64,000 nt of DNA, from the NCBI GenBank assembly GCA_019054805.1, contig JAHQIY010000021.1, positions 248,001-312,000 of the forward strand, read 5' to 3'. The translations under genes were made by a program, and so were the position numbers. The notes under the pieces were generated by a model that saw only the letters and a program-made list of their open reading frames with translations, had not been told where the DNA came from and did no database searches. Positions 17,329 to 26,116 of this stretch are shown here, in pieces. The DNA comes from Brachionus manjavacas. Taxonomy: Eukaryota > Rotifera > Eurotatoria > Ploima > Brachionidae. Within the stretch, counting starts at the first letter, position 1; the number at the start of each line of letters is the position of its first letter.

Positions 17329-18249
17329 CTAAAACATAAGGCTAAGCCCCACATTTACACCAATAGAATTAGCGTAAAATCTGTAGCCGTTTGCCATAAC
17401 TTGGTTAATACCATAATAACCAAGTTGCCCTGTTAATGCTATGTGCTTAAATACATTATACTGCAAACCTAAACCTAAGCTATAAGCAAGCGAATTTGCA
17501 TTATAATTAGTGTTACTGCTAACATTATTTGTAGTGGTTGGTTCTCCAAAGCTTTCTATAAACTGTGGAATTATACCGCCTGTACCATCATCCTTAGTCG
17601 GGGCCCTAACAATAGCGGCAACAGAGCCATTTTTATTTTTATAAATACAATCAAAATTATAAGTATTAATATTGTACTTATAGTCTCCTTGGTATACTCC
17701 GCCTTTGCCGTAATCTGTTTGATATTTAGGGCAATAGGCATCTGCTACTAATTGTGTTTTTTCTTTAAATGTAAGTGGTGGCTTATTAGGGTTAGACGTT
17801 GCGGTTTCTGTAATTTTTGTGTTCCAATTAATAGATGCATAACTATAACCAACTTGTGCAAAACTAAATATATTAACTTTGCCAGAGCTATAAAAACTGT
17901 AATTAACATTAGCCATAATACTTTTACTACTATTAATTTTTATATTATAATTAATGCTTTTATTGCTTTGTTGTATAGTAGCATTTGCCAGTTGCACGGC
18001 AGATATAAAATTTACCAAAGCCCCAACTTGCAAATTATTGCTAAGCGTACGTAAATACTGCACATAAAAAGATTGTGCATTAGCTTGCTTACTTTTAATG
18101 TTATTAGGTAAATTGCTAAAATAACTATTAATTAAATAATTTTGCCCCACTGTAATATTGTTGTTAGGCAAATTACTAGCAAAAGCATTAATACTTATTG
18201 CATTAATACTAATAAACACAATAAATGCAAGGTAATTGCGTGTTATCAT
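17329..18249 (-). CDS. Outer-membrane beta-barrel protein, family member 1
   Basis: 306 residues with a Sec signal peptide (cleavage likely after INAFA, about residue 24) and alternating hydrophobic strands. It ends in NVGLSLMF, a terminal-phenylalanine beta-signal of the kind recognised by the BAM complex. Central loops are long and include a CIYKNKNGS segment, and two Cys residues may pair. It is the most diverged of four tandem beta-barrel genes (17329-21533), sharing general architecture and the LGLGLQYN..F.HIALTGQLGYYG pattern. An AGGA ribosome site precedes the ATG. It resembles small surface-antigen barrels of other host-associated alphaproteobacteria, but that family assignment is inference. 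Confidence 0.75.
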   Translation of the reverse strand: MITRNYLAFIVFISINAISINAFASNLPNNNITVGQNYLINSYFSNLPNNIKSKQANAQSFYVQYLRTLSNNLQVGALVNFISAVQLANATIQQSNKSINYNIKINSSKSIMANVNYSFYSSGKVNIFSFAQVGYSYASINWNTKITETATSNPNKPPLTFKEKTQLVADAYCPKYQTDYGKGGVYQGDYKYNINTYNFDCIYKNKNGSVAAIVRAPTKDDGTGGIIPQFIESFGEPTTTNNVSSNTNYNANSLAYSLGLGLQYNVFKHIALTGQLGYYGINQVMANGYRFYANSIGVNVGLSLMF

Positions 18250-18337
18250 AAGGGTGTTATCCTATTTAGGGGTTATATAATATACTATAATTATTATTGT
18301 TGTAATTGCAACAATATAATTACTAATAACAATAAAA

Positions 18338-18375
18338 CGGAGTACAGTAAACTATATAAAATTTAAAGTACTCCG
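18338..18375 (-). terminator. Rho-independent terminator after barrel gene 2
   Basis: CGGAGTAC (18338-18345) and GTACTCCG (18368-18375) form an eight-base-pair stem. On the minus strand it is followed by TTTTATTGTT. It lies 13 bases past the stop of the gene at 18388-19308. Confidence 0.7.
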
Positions 18376-18387
18376 CCTGTTGTATTG

Positions 18388-19308
18388 CTATAAACTATAT
18401 GTAAAACCAATACTAGTAGTTACAGAACTTCTGGTTATAGAAAATGTTTCGGCCGTGTTTCTAACAGATTTTTTGTTAGGATTATAAGGTCTAACATCTG
18501 ATATTACAATCTTTTTATCTGCCCAAGTTTTAGAACCTACAGAGTAACCTACCATTAACTGCACACCAAAATTGTTGGTTATAGAATAGTTTGTACCTAA
18601 GCCTATATTATATTGCATAGAATTTAGGGTTACAGTTTGTGTACTAATTGGTTTACTAGAATCTTTAGCTGCATAAAAGCAATTAAATCCTTGGGCTGTT
18701 TTTTCGTATTCGCCTTGGTATTTAGCATAATCTAGGTCGTTCCAACGTTTAGCCAAACCATCCCAAAACGGACAAAAGAAATCTGCAGTTGCTTGCAAGC
18801 CACCAAAGTTTTTAATATATGCATCGGTAAAACTACCAGAACCATAAGATATAACTTCTTGTGGTGTTGGCGTTATAATTTTTTGCGTATTATACCTTAT
18901 GCTAGCAAAACCAAAAACACTTAAAATATTGTTTTTATATAAATCTACTTCTGCGTTAAAACCTGCAGTATAACTATTTTTTAGTTTAACAGATTTACTA
19001 ACTACATTGTTTTCGGTTTTATAGTTAAAGTTTTTATTGTTATTAGCATAAGAAAAACTAGCGCCAAATCTTATATTAGAATCTACCGAATATAAATACC
19101 CTGCAGTAAAACCTAGGCTGTTATTGGTTTGTTTTTTGTTGTTTGCTTTATCTGTAGAATTATATAAACCTGTTACAGAATTAGCAAATAAATTATAATC
19201 TATAGTTGTAAAAAACTTATGTTTATTAATATTTGTACTATTAGCGGCAAATATATTGGTTATTAAAATAAGCAATGGTAACAAAACTTTTATTATTAAA
19301 TTTTTCAT
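18388..19308 (-). CDS. Outer-membrane beta-barrel protein, family member 2
   Basis: 306 residues from the ATG at 19306-19308. A TTG nine bases upstream is also open, but AGGA abuts that TTG and is properly spaced only for the ATG. The signal peptide (MKNLIIKVLLPLLILI, likely cut after IFAA) is followed by HKFFTTIDYN and GYLYSVDSNIRFGASFSY, a block shared with members 3 and 4. The protein ends in a beta-strand, SIGFTYSL. Two Cys residues flank FWDGLAKRWND in a loop. It is probably a surface-exposed barrel inserted by BAM. The gene has its own terminator, and a leader homologous to that of member 3. Confidence 0.78.
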   Translation of the reverse strand: MKNLIIKVLLPLLILITNIFAANSTNINKHKFFTTIDYNLFANSVTGLYNSTDKANNKKQTNNSLGFTAGYLYSVDSNIRFGASFSYANNNKNFNYKTENNVVSKSVKLKNSYTAGFNAEVDLYKNNILSVFGFASIRYNTQKIITPTPQEVISYGSGSFTDAYIKNFGGLQATADFFCPFWDGLAKRWNDLDYAKYQGEYEKTAQGFNCFYAAKDSSKPISTQTVTLNSMQYNIGLGTNYSITNNFGVQLMVGYSVGSKTWADKKIVISDVRPYNPNKKSVRNTAETFSITRSSVTTSIGFTYSL

Positions 19309-19609
19309 AATATACAATTCCTATAAAATTAATATAAATGGTTGCACAAACAAAGCCTAATTTTATATAAAAAAGGTTGCAAAAAACTAAAGCTTTGCGT
19401 TTATTAATTTAAGCAAAGAAAATGTAATATAATATATACGATATAAAAAGTAATAAATTTGGTAATAAAGCAATTATAGAATATTTATATCATATATATA
19501 TATATAACCTATAAGTACTTTTAGCACAATATTTACAAAAAAACCCAGACTACCAACTAAAGTGTTAATCTGGGTTTATAATAATAAATAAAATACTTAA
19601 AGCAAATTA
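19309..19609 (-). other. About 300 noncoding bases between barrel genes 2 and 3
   Basis: Contains the leader of member 2, including a block homologous to the leader of member 3 (19320-19350), a CTTTGC/GCAAAG stem (near 19391-19420), an AT-dinucleotide run (19491-19506) and the terminator of member 3. No gene was seen. Confidence 0.6.
19536..19577 (-). terminator. Rho-independent terminator after barrel gene 3
   Basis: AAACCCAGA (19541-19549) pairs with TCTGGGTTT (19569-19577). On the minus strand the stem runs straight into a T-tract. It lies about 32 bases beyond the stop codon. Confidence 0.8.
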
Positions 19610-20467
19610 TTACAATTTAAAGCTTATACCAGCATTAACACCTAACGAATTATTACTAATTTTAGCTCCTTCTACCGTAGTGTTGTAAGAACCATAGTAA
19701 CCTACTTTTAACAAAGCACCTAGGTTTTGTGTAAAGCTATAATTAACCCCTAAACCTGCATGGTAAGTTGTAGTGTTTACGTTAGTGGTGGTGTTAGCGT
19801 TCAAATTATCTTTATATTGCAAAGCAATATCTTTTTTATCTGCAAGATATCTATATCCAATATATGTAAATTGATCTTTTCCACCTATGTATGGTAACAC
19901 GTGTTGTTCTACAGAATATTGACCCTGTTTTGCAAAAGCGGCGGCTTGTTTTTCTGATATTGGACCATAATTACCCCCAGTGGTAACTTCTATAGTTACT
20001 GCAGGATTGTTAATCTCTGCTTTTTGCACTCTATAACCAATACCGCCAAAAGCAAATACTTGAAAATGATTTACACTGTATAAATTAACATTAGAGATTG
20101 CAGATATATTATAGCTGTTTTGTAAATCAAACTTATAGCTACTATCTTGGCTAACTCTTGGGTCAAATTTAGAAACTTCAAACACTCTATTTTCAAACAA
20201 CTTACCGCCGGTTTCAAAAGATACCGAAGCCCCTACGCTAAATACATTGTTTAACGAATATAAATAACCAACAGTAGCACCCATTGGGTTAACCACTTTG
20301 CTATCGGTTATTTTTTTGTTTTCAGAATTTAATAGTTTGTAGCCGTTGGCAAAATAATTACCAGTGGCAAAAAAGTTATGTTTATACTGCACTATATGAT
20401 GATTAGCACTAATTACGCCAGTAGATAATACTGCTAAGGTTGCTATTGTTAAAATATTTTTTTTCAT
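19610..20467 (-). CDS. Outer-membrane beta-barrel protein, family member 3
   Basis: 285 residues. Signal peptide of the MKKNILTIATLAVLSTG type, likely cut after ISA (about residue 21), then HNFFATGNYF and GYLYSLNNVFSVGASVSF, shared with members 2 and 4. Strand-like segments repeat to the end (VNAGISFKL), with paired motifs YHAGLGVNYSF and GALLKVGYYG that also occur in the sister genes. No Cys pairs are seen. An AGG ribosome site lies before the ATG, and the leader is homologous to that of member 2. It is transcribed alone, with a terminator downstream. Function is unknown beyond a barrel-type surface protein. Confidence 0.78.
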   Translation of the reverse strand: MKKNILTIATLAVLSTGVISANHHIVQYKHNFFATGNYFANGYKLLNSENKKITDSKVVNPMGATVGYLYSLNNVFSVGASVSFETGGKLFENRVFEVSKFDPRVSQDSSYKFDLQNSYNISAISNVNLYSVNHFQVFAFGGIGYRVQKAEINNPAVTIEVTTGGNYGPISEKQAAAFAKQGQYSVEQHVLPYIGGKDQFTYIGYRYLADKKDIALQYKDNLNANTTTNVNTTTYHAGLGVNYSFTQNLGALLKVGYYGSYNTTVEGAKISNNSLGVNAGISFKL

Positions 20468-20781
20468 AGTAAAAACCTATAAATTAATTAATAAAATGGT
20501 CACATAAATAAATAAAAATAAAGTTTAAAAATAAAAAAATTGGTTACATGTTTAAAAACTTTACTGTAACTAAATTTTAACACACTACTTTAAAAATATG
20601 CAATAATTAATTTATATAAAAAAACTAAACCACCAACAACCTAGCAAAAACCCACTACACAAACAACTGCATGTTGAAAAAAAACAAGAGCCATTAAACT
20701 TGCGTATTTTAATAATAGCAAATTTAACAGCCCTTTTGTATTTAAAGCTTAAAATTTAAAGTTTAAAACTACAAACTGTAA
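20468..20781 (-). other. 314 noncoding bases between barrel genes 3 and 4
   Basis: Holds the leader of member 3 (homology block 20476-20509) and the terminator of member 4 (20677-20735). The remainder is AT-rich and without a recognisable gene. Confidence 0.6.
20677..20735 (-). terminator. Strong Rho-independent terminator after barrel gene 4
   Basis: On the minus strand AAGGGC, TTAAA and TTGC pair with GCAA, TTTAA and GCTCTT (one G-T pair and small internal mismatches). The stem is followed by G and eight T. Confidence 0.8.
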
Positions 20782-21519
20782 TTAAAACTTATAAGTTAAG
20801 CCAACATTAGTAGTAAATAAATTTGTGCCGTAGTTAAGCTTGTGTTCTTCACCGTTATAATACGCAACTAAATTAGCTTCTCTATCATCACCGTTTCTAT
20901 CCGTATATTTAACCTTTATATCTTGGCTTGGCGAACCTTCGTAACCAAATTTAACTAAAAAGCCTAAACCAGATTGTGCAGTATAATTATAGCCTACACC
21001 TAAAGCATAATTTACAGCATTTATTGAGTCTAGTTTTACATTAGTGTCTAATAATGATAAATCTGTAGATTGGTAACCTAAACCAGCATATAAAAACCAA
21101 CTACTTTTTTCGTTTTTAACAAAATCAAACTCTCCTAATGCTTGAAAAGACATACTAGAATCAGCCTCTAATTTATATTTGTATGTGTCTGTAGAACCAT
21201 CATAATCATCAACCTCACTCCCAGTACCTTCAAAGATTGTAACCCCAGTAGAATAAGAAAACTTACCGCCTACTCTAACATTGTCTTTTAAAGAATATAA
21301 ATATCCAAAACCTAAGCCAGAACTACCGTAGTTGGTTTCACTCTTATATGAATCAGATTCTTTGATCTCTTTAGTAAACTCATCGGCTACATTACCATAA
21401 CTACCAACTGCATAGTCTAATGTTGCAAACACGGTATGTTTTTTTGCTACTGCAGCGTTATCACCTTCTGCAAAAGTTAAACCGCTAGTTAATACGCTGG
21501 CTACTAAACCAGTATACAA
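20782..21519 (-). CDS. Outer-membrane beta-barrel protein, family member 4, natural ATG out of frame
   Basis: The frame encodes 245 residues from a TTG at 21517-21519, ending in the beta-signal NVGLTYKF. GFGYLYSLKDNVRVGGKFSY and HTVFATLDYAVG mark it as a sister of members 2 and 3. Read from the TTG, the signal peptide lacks its basic start (MYTGLVASVLTSGLTFAEG). An ATG with an AAAGGA ribosome site lies at 21531-21533 but reads nine codons to a TAG. The six-A run between (21523-21528) needs one more A to give a start Met-Leu-Lys-Lys-Val-Leu-Tyr-Thr-Gly, a perfect signal peptide start. So the gene is either switched off by a one-base slip, read by slippage, started weakly at TTG, or mis-sequenced. 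Confidence 0.7.
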   Translation of the reverse strand: MYTGLVASVLTSGLTFAEGDNAAVAKKHTVFATLDYAVGSYGNVADEFTKEIKESDSYKSETNYGSSGLGFGYLYSLKDNVRVGGKFSYSTGVTIFEGTGSEVDDYDGSTDTYKYKLEADSSMSFQALGEFDFVKNEKSSWFLYAGLGYQSTDLSLLDTNVKLDSINAVNYALGVGYNYTAQSGLGFLVKFGYEGSPSQDIKVKYTDRNGDDREANLVAYYNGEEHKLNYGTNLFTTNVGLTYKF

Positions 21520-21522
21520 TAC

Positions 21523-21533
21523 TTTTTTAACAT
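21523..21533 (-). other. Frame-breaking A6 tract next to the ATG of barrel gene 4
   Basis: On the minus strand ATGTT is followed by six A and then GTATTG. With seven A the ATG would be in frame with the barrel protein. For comparison, the lipoprotein gene at 5923 begins ATGTT plus seven A plus GTATT. Confidence 0.75.
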
Positions 21534-21707
21534 GTTATCAATTCCTTTTGTTTATAAAAATAATATTAAAGGCAACGCAATAAGTATAATACCAAAAAAT
21601 AGCACTATACTTACGCTTGCATTTTAATATAAATATTATAGCATAAAAAAATAAAATATTTAAAAAAAACAACACTAAATTGTTAAAAAACTTGTTTTAA
21701 TTTGTTT

Positions 21708-22217
21708 TTAACTACTTTTAGGGTAATTATTGCTGGTTATATACAGTAGGGTTAAAAAAATAAATGTTGTCATTCTGTCTGCACTGCCTAGGCCGTTCCA
21801 TATTTTAGATTGCCACATAGAAAACCATTCGCCCCCAACAACCTGAAAACCAAACAACCAAACCGCTAAACCAACCATAAGCCCCACTATTGCCACCATT
21901 TTACCACGGTTATAACAATGGTTTTGCTTTATAGTACCTTTTAACATTTGCCCTGCACCTATTAAGGCTAGCAAACCAAAAATACCTTCTAACGTAATTA
22001 TAAAAGCGTAGCCGATTTTGTGCCAAAACTCTGATGTTATAGCACGATATTTTAGTTTGTTGTCTGGAAAAACCGTATCCATAGACAACACATGTTTTAC
22101 AAAATAATAGTTAGAGTTATAATCTAGTATGTTTCCTAAAAACACTAAAACGCCAAATATACCAATAAAAAATAATAAAATTATTTTACTTAATTTAATA
22201 GTTAAATCTAGTTGCAT
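21708..22217 (-). CDS. DUF2165 family small integral membrane protein
   Basis: 169 residues with four hydrophobic helices (about 8-28, 70-92, 105-128 and 145-162). The periplasmic segment after helix 1 carries the family's characteristic LDYNSNYYFVKHVLSMDT motif, and WLFGFQVVGGEWFSMWQS follows helix 3, both typical of DUF2165. The family is widespread in alpha- and gammaproteobacteria and has no established function. The gene has a plain ATG and stands alone between the barrel cluster and cutC. Confidence 0.85.
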   Translation of the reverse strand: MQLDLTIKLSKIILLFFIGIFGVLVFLGNILDYNSNYYFVKHVLSMDTVFPDNKLKYRAITSEFWHKIGYAFIITLEGIFGLLALIGAGQMLKGTIKQNHCYNRGKMVAIVGLMVGLAVWLFGFQVVGGEWFSMWQSKIWNGLGSADRMTTFIFLTLLYITSNNYPKSS

Positions 22218-22318
22218 TGTATGTACTATCCTTTTTTTTTATTTAATTGTTAGTTAATAATAATACATTATACACAAATTTAAAAAAAATGCAACTTTTA
22301 GTTTAACTTTGTTGTGAT

Positions 22319-22954
22319 TTATACAATATCTTTACCATGAAAAGCATATGGTTTAAGCATTGTAACGGCCTTTGGTAGCGTGCTAGCAGTAATAGAGCCC
22401 GCCGCTATAAGTTTTAAATTATACATATTGCATTGCGCCAATGTTTTTTTTAAGTTATCTATACCGCTAAAAAAATCTGCTTTACCACCTGCAGAAAGCA
22501 CACCCGCTATGCCTATTTGGGCTAGGGTTTTTATTTGTAGATAACTGTATGTAAGTTCATCAAAACAACGATGTAAAATAACTGGGCACTTACTGGTTTT
22601 TACCGCTAAGCTTAAAAAATTGTAATCTAAATTATTATTAGCGGTTAACGCCCCTGTTACAATATAGTTAGGTTTTAGGCTATTAAGCAGGTAAATATCG
22701 GTTAGCATAAGGTTTTGTTCGGTAGCAGAGTACACAAAATTACCGCTACGAGGACGCACTAAAACCGATACACTAACGTTTAGGTTGTCTATACAAGCTT
22801 TAACGCTACCGTAACTTGGGGTAACGCCTCCGTTTGCTAGGTTTTCGCAAAGCTCTATACTATTAACGCCCTTTTTAGCGGCAAGCAAGGCGGTGCTAAA
22901 GTTTTCTACGGCACTTTCTATACGTATATTGTTGGGGGTAGATGCATTTTGCAT
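22319..22954 (-). CDS. cutC: CutC family protein
   Basis: Single-domain TIM-barrel protein of the CutC family, long called a copper-homeostasis protein. A direct copper role is disputed and its reaction is unknown. The 211 residues show the family signatures IELCENLANGGVTPS (about 32-46), VSVLVRPRSGNF (about 63-74) and HRCFDE (about 129-134). It follows gcrA by 15 bases and ends the lysS-gcrA-cutC run. The C-terminus is slightly shorter than the 248-residue E. coli protein but all core motifs are present. Confidence 0.9.
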   Translation of the reverse strand: MQNASTPNNIRIESAVENFSTALLAAKKGVNSIELCENLANGGVTPSYGSVKACIDNLNVSVSVLVRPRSGNFVYSATEQNLMLTDIYLLNSLKPNYIVTGALTANNNLDYNFLSLAVKTSKCPVILHRCFDELTYSYLQIKTLAQIGIAGVLSAGGKADFFSGIDNLKKTLAQCNMYNLKLIAAGSITASTLPKAVTMLKPYAFHGKDIV

Positions 22955-22969
22955 AGTTTTACCTTGGTT

Positions 22970-23443
22970 TTATACTTCTGGGGTTGCGGTGGGCTCTTCT
23001 TCGGTTTCTTCTTCGTCTGGGTAGTCGCTTTCTTTGTAGTAGTTATTGGTATTTACTGGTTTTTTGTTAGCTAAATAAACTACGCTTAAATGGCTTTTAC
23101 AGTAAGATTTACCTGCTACCACGGGCTCGCCACAAAATAAAAATAGTTTTTCGCCTTCGTCGGTTTCTAGTTCTTCTTCTGGCCATACACACATGTTGTA
23201 TTCTATGTTATCTAAGCTAATTTTGCCTTTTTGTTGTAGGCTAACTTTAGCGGTATTGCTAACAGGGGTTGTGGTTTTGGTTTTTTCTTCGTTTAACTTT
23301 AACCTATGAATTTTACCAATAATAGCATTTTTAGTAAAGCCTAATAACTGTGCAATTTGGCTAGCAGAATAATTTTTAGTTAAATATAACTCTTTTAACT
23401 TGTTTATGGTGGCTGGTGTCCATTTAGATGCATCTTTGCTCAT
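22970..23443 (-). CDS. gcrA: GcrA-family cell-cycle regulator
   Basis: GcrA is an alphaproteobacterial DNA-binding cofactor of sigma-70 that responds to adenine methylation at GANTC sites in Caulobacter. The N-terminal helix-turn-helix is clear (residues of about 7-48: WTPATINKLKELYL, SASQIAQLLGFTKNAIIGK). The C-terminal part holds the conserved Cys-containing segment NMCVWPEEE and FLFCGEPVVAGKSYCKSH. At 157 residues it is near normal length, with an acidic tail. It lies 15 bases after lysS. Whether a CcrM methylase exists elsewhere in this genome cannot be judged here. Confidence 0.92.
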   Translation of the reverse strand: MSKDASKWTPATINKLKELYLTKNYSASQIAQLLGFTKNAIIGKIHRLKLNEEKTKTTTPVSNTAKVSLQQKGKISLDNIEYNMCVWPEEELETDEGEKLFLFCGEPVVAGKSYCKSHLSVVYLANKKPVNTNNYYKESDYPDEEETEEEPTATPEV

Positions 23444-23458
23444 TTAATTTATACCGCT

Positions 23459-25018
23459 TTATTGTTTATTAATAGTGTTGTTAATTAATTGTACCGAATT
23501 AAGCACGCCGTACAACGCAAAAAATGATCCAATACGTGGCCCTTGATTTTGACCCAACAAAGCTTGATACAACAATAAAAACCAATCTTTTAAAGCAAGA
23601 TCCGTTTGTTTACCCACATTGTAAACCACTTGTTGCACGTTGGCACTTACGGTTTCGTTTGCAATTTTACTTAGTTCGGTAGCTAGCATTTGCAAGTATT
23701 GTTTTTCTTTATCATCTAAAATTTTGTAGTTAATGGTTGGTTTTACAAAATCGTTATAATAGGTAATGCAATAGTTTAGCAGGTTATCTATTATTGCGGT
23801 GCTATCTTGCGGTAAGTTAGGGTAATACTTATTTACAAAAGACCATAATAAATCTTTATTGCTAGTATTAACCACAGAAACTAAATTTATTAGTGTACCA
23901 AAGGTTATATCTGCATTATATTGCGGTGGGTTATTTTTATGAATAAAAAACAATGGGCTTTCGGCTTTTTCTTCTGCACTTAAAGTGTTGTATTTACTTA
24001 AACCGCTTAACCAGTCGTCTATACTTTTAGGTATCATTTCAAAAAACAAACGTTTTGCGGTTTGTGGTTTTTGATACATAAAGTAAGATAAACTTTCGTT
24101 ATTACCGTATTTTAACCATTCTTCTATAGATAAACCGTTACCTTTACTTTTAGAAATTTTTGCACCTTCTTTATCTAAAAAGTGTTCGTAAGTAAAGCAA
24201 ACAGGGGCAGGTTTGCCTAAAATTTTAGATAACTTAGTGGCAACTTCTACCGAATGTATTAAATCTTTACCAGACATTTCGTAGTCTACCTCTAGTGCAT
24301 ACCACCTAGAAGCCCAGTCTACTTTCCATTGTAATTTGCAAGCTCCGCCGGTTACTTTAGTTTCTACTTCTTTATTATTTTTATTTAAATACACAATTGT
24401 GCCTTGTTTAAAATTAGTAGAAACCACTTTAGTTTGCAATACTTCGCCAGTTTCTTTACAAATTGGTAAAAACGGACTATAGGTTTTTTGGCGTTCTTCG
24501 CCTACATTTTTTAGCATTAATTCTAGCACTTCATCGTATTTTTCTAGCACTCTTAACAATGCATTGTCTAAGGCTCCGCTTTTATAAACGTTGGTGGCAC
24601 TGTAAAAAGTGTAATCAAAGCCAAATTTGTTTAAAAAATCTTGTAGCATGGCGTTGTTGTGTTCGCCAAAACTGTTAAACTTACCAAATGGATCTGGCAC
24701 TTGGGTTAAGGGTTTGTTTAAATTAGCTTGTAAAAGTTCTTGGTTAGGCACATTGGTTGGCACTTTACGTAGGCCGTCTAAATCATCGGAAAAACAAATT
24801 AATTTTGTAGGAATATCGCTTAGTTGCTCAAACGCATATTTAACCATAGAAGACCGTGCAACTTCGCCAAACGTACCAATATGTGGTAAGCCAGATGGCC
24901 CATAGCCAGTGGCAAACAATACATAACCCTTTTGCGGAGTTTTATTGTTTAATTTAGTTAAAATCTTTTTTGCTTCTATAAATGGCCAACTTTTTGCGTT
25001 TAAGTATGTTTCTTTCAT
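23459..25018 (-). CDS. lysS: Lysyl-tRNA synthetase, class I
   Basis: Charges tRNA-Lys. This is the class I (Rossmann) enzyme known from archaea and many alphaproteobacteria rather than the class II LysRS of E. coli. In 519 residues the ATP-binding HIGT (within SGLPHIGTFGE, about residue 42) and the KISKSKGNG version of KMSKS (about residues 285-293) are both present, with a helical anticodon-binding C-terminal half. It is the first gene of lysS-gcrA-cutC. The presence of this enzyme type supports an alphaproteobacterial origin. Confidence 0.95.
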   Translation of the reverse strand: MKETYLNAKSWPFIEAKKILTKLNNKTPQKGYVLFATGYGPSGLPHIGTFGEVARSSMVKYAFEQLSDIPTKLICFSDDLDGLRKVPTNVPNQELLQANLNKPLTQVPDPFGKFNSFGEHNNAMLQDFLNKFGFDYTFYSATNVYKSGALDNALLRVLEKYDEVLELMLKNVGEERQKTYSPFLPICKETGEVLQTKVVSTNFKQGTIVYLNKNNKEVETKVTGGACKLQWKVDWASRWYALEVDYEMSGKDLIHSVEVATKLSKILGKPAPVCFTYEHFLDKEGAKISKSKGNGLSIEEWLKYGNNESLSYFMYQKPQTAKRLFFEMIPKSIDDWLSGLSKYNTLSAEEKAESPLFFIHKNNPPQYNADITFGTLINLVSVVNTSNKDLLWSFVNKYYPNLPQDSTAIIDNLLNYCITYYNDFVKPTINYKILDDKEKQYLQMLATELSKIANETVSANVQQVVYNVGKQTDLALKDWFLLLYQALLGQNQGPRIGSFFALYGVLNSVQLINNTINKQ

Positions 25019-25174
25019 AATAATTTACAACTGTGCTTAAAATAATTAATTTAATTTGGTAAAACAAAATTTTTGCTTTACTGTTTATTATAACACATTA
25101 CTGTTAAACATTCAAAACAATTGTATATAAAAGCAACCATATAAAGGGTATTTTATAAGTATACACTTTTTTTA

Positions 25175-25203
25175 TTGTATAAAATTAATTAGTAATATAT
25201 TAT
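25175..25203 (+). promoter_or_regulatory. Predicted promoter of the SMR exporter gene
   Basis: TTGTAT (25175-25180), 17 bases, TATTAT (25198-25203). No guanidine-I or guanidine-II riboswitch signature was seen between it and the gene. Confidence 0.45.
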
Positions 25204-25244
25204 TAGCTAATTAAATAATTTTTATTAATAATACAAGGTTGCTA

Positions 25245-25565
25245 ATGCTACAATACGCTTGGGCTTTGCTAATACTTGCTGGTATAACCGAAGTAATTTG
25301 GGCTTTTTTTATGAAACAATCTAACGGTTTTACTAAAATACTGCCTACTGTGTTGTTTTTGGTTTTTTCTGCGGTTAGCTTAATATTATTAACATTGGCT
25401 ACTAAGCATATACCAATTGGCGTTGCTTACCCTGTGTGGGTGGCTATAGGTGTGGTTGGTGCTGTGTTAAGTGGGGTTGTGTTTTTTAACGAAAGTTTAT
25501 CGGTTTTAAAGGTGGTTTTTGTTGTAATGATATTAATTGGCGTAATAGGATTAAAAATAATATAA
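25245..25565 (+). CDS. Small multidrug resistance (SMR) family exporter, SugE/Gdx-like
   Basis: Four-helix proton antiporter that works as a dimer. It resembles the SugE/Gdx branch, which exports guanidinium: AGITEVIWAFFMKQSNGFT (the essential Glu in helix 1) and the helix 3 stretch GVAYPVWVAIGVVGA match that branch more than EmrE. Start chosen at ATG 25245, because AAGG at 25235-25238 is well spaced for it and abuts the in-frame TTG at 25239. 106 residues, normal length. It converges with coaD. Substrate assignment is by similarity only. Confidence 0.88.
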   Translation: MLQYAWALLILAGITEVIWAFFMKQSNGFTKILPTVLFLVFSAVSLILLTLATKHIPIGVAYPVWVAIGVVGAVLSGVVFFNESLSVLKVVFVVMILIGVIGLKII

Positions 25566-25587
25566 ACTTTAAAGCACACACTACATT

Positions 25588-26085
25588 TTACTTGGCAAAT
25601 TTAGCAACTAATGCCTGCTTAACCACAGGGGGCACAAAGCCAGAAACATCGCCACCAAAACTGGCAATATCTACTACAAACCTACTGCTTATAAACTGTT
25701 TATCTTCAGATGCAAGTAAAAACATGGTTTCTATAGAATTATTTAACTTGGCGTTTAAACCTGCTAGGTTAAATTCAAATTCAAAATCACTTAAAGTTCT
25801 AATTCCTCTAACAATGGCAATAGCGTTTTGTTGTTTAGCAAAATCTATTAATAAACCATTAAACTGCATTATTTTAACATTATTAATAACGTTTTGCGGT
25901 AAATTTTGCACGCAAGCATTAATTAAACTTATGCGTTGTTGCGTGGTAAATAAATTGTTTTTAGAAGTATTTTTACCTATAGCAACAATAACGGTATTAA
26001 AAACCTTACAAGCACGCTGTAAAATATCTAAATGGCCGTAGGTTATGGGATCAAACGAACCGGGGTATATAGCTATTTTATGCAT
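25588..26085 (-). CDS. coaD: Phosphopantetheine adenylyltransferase
   Basis: Fourth step of coenzyme A synthesis: 4'-phosphopantetheine plus ATP gives dephospho-CoA. The 165 residues show the nucleotidyltransferase motif GSFDPITYGH (residues 9-18), RGIRTLSDFEFE (about 92-103) and ISSRFVVDIASFGGDVS near the C-terminus, all standard for bacterial CoaD. It lies 31 bases after gyrA and may be cotranscribed with it. Confidence 0.95.
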   Translation of the reverse strand: MHKIAIYPGSFDPITYGHLDILQRACKVFNTVIVAIGKNTSKNNLFTTQQRISLINACVQNLPQNVINNVKIMQFNGLLIDFAKQQNAIAIVRGIRTLSDFEFEFNLAGLNAKLNNSIETMFLLASEDKQFISSRFVVDIASFGGDVSGFVPPVVKQALVAKFAK

Positions 26086-26116
26086 GCTTGCACCTGTTTT
26101 TTTTATTGTTTAAAAT

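Noticed and set aside
19491..19506. AT-dinucleotide run as a phase-variation repeat
   Set aside because: It lies in a noncoding gap far from promoter elements of the barrel genes, in a generally AT-rich stretch.
25019..25244. Guanidine riboswitch before the Gdx-like exporter
   Set aside because: No ACGR hairpin loops or ykkC core were seen; only a promoter-like pair.
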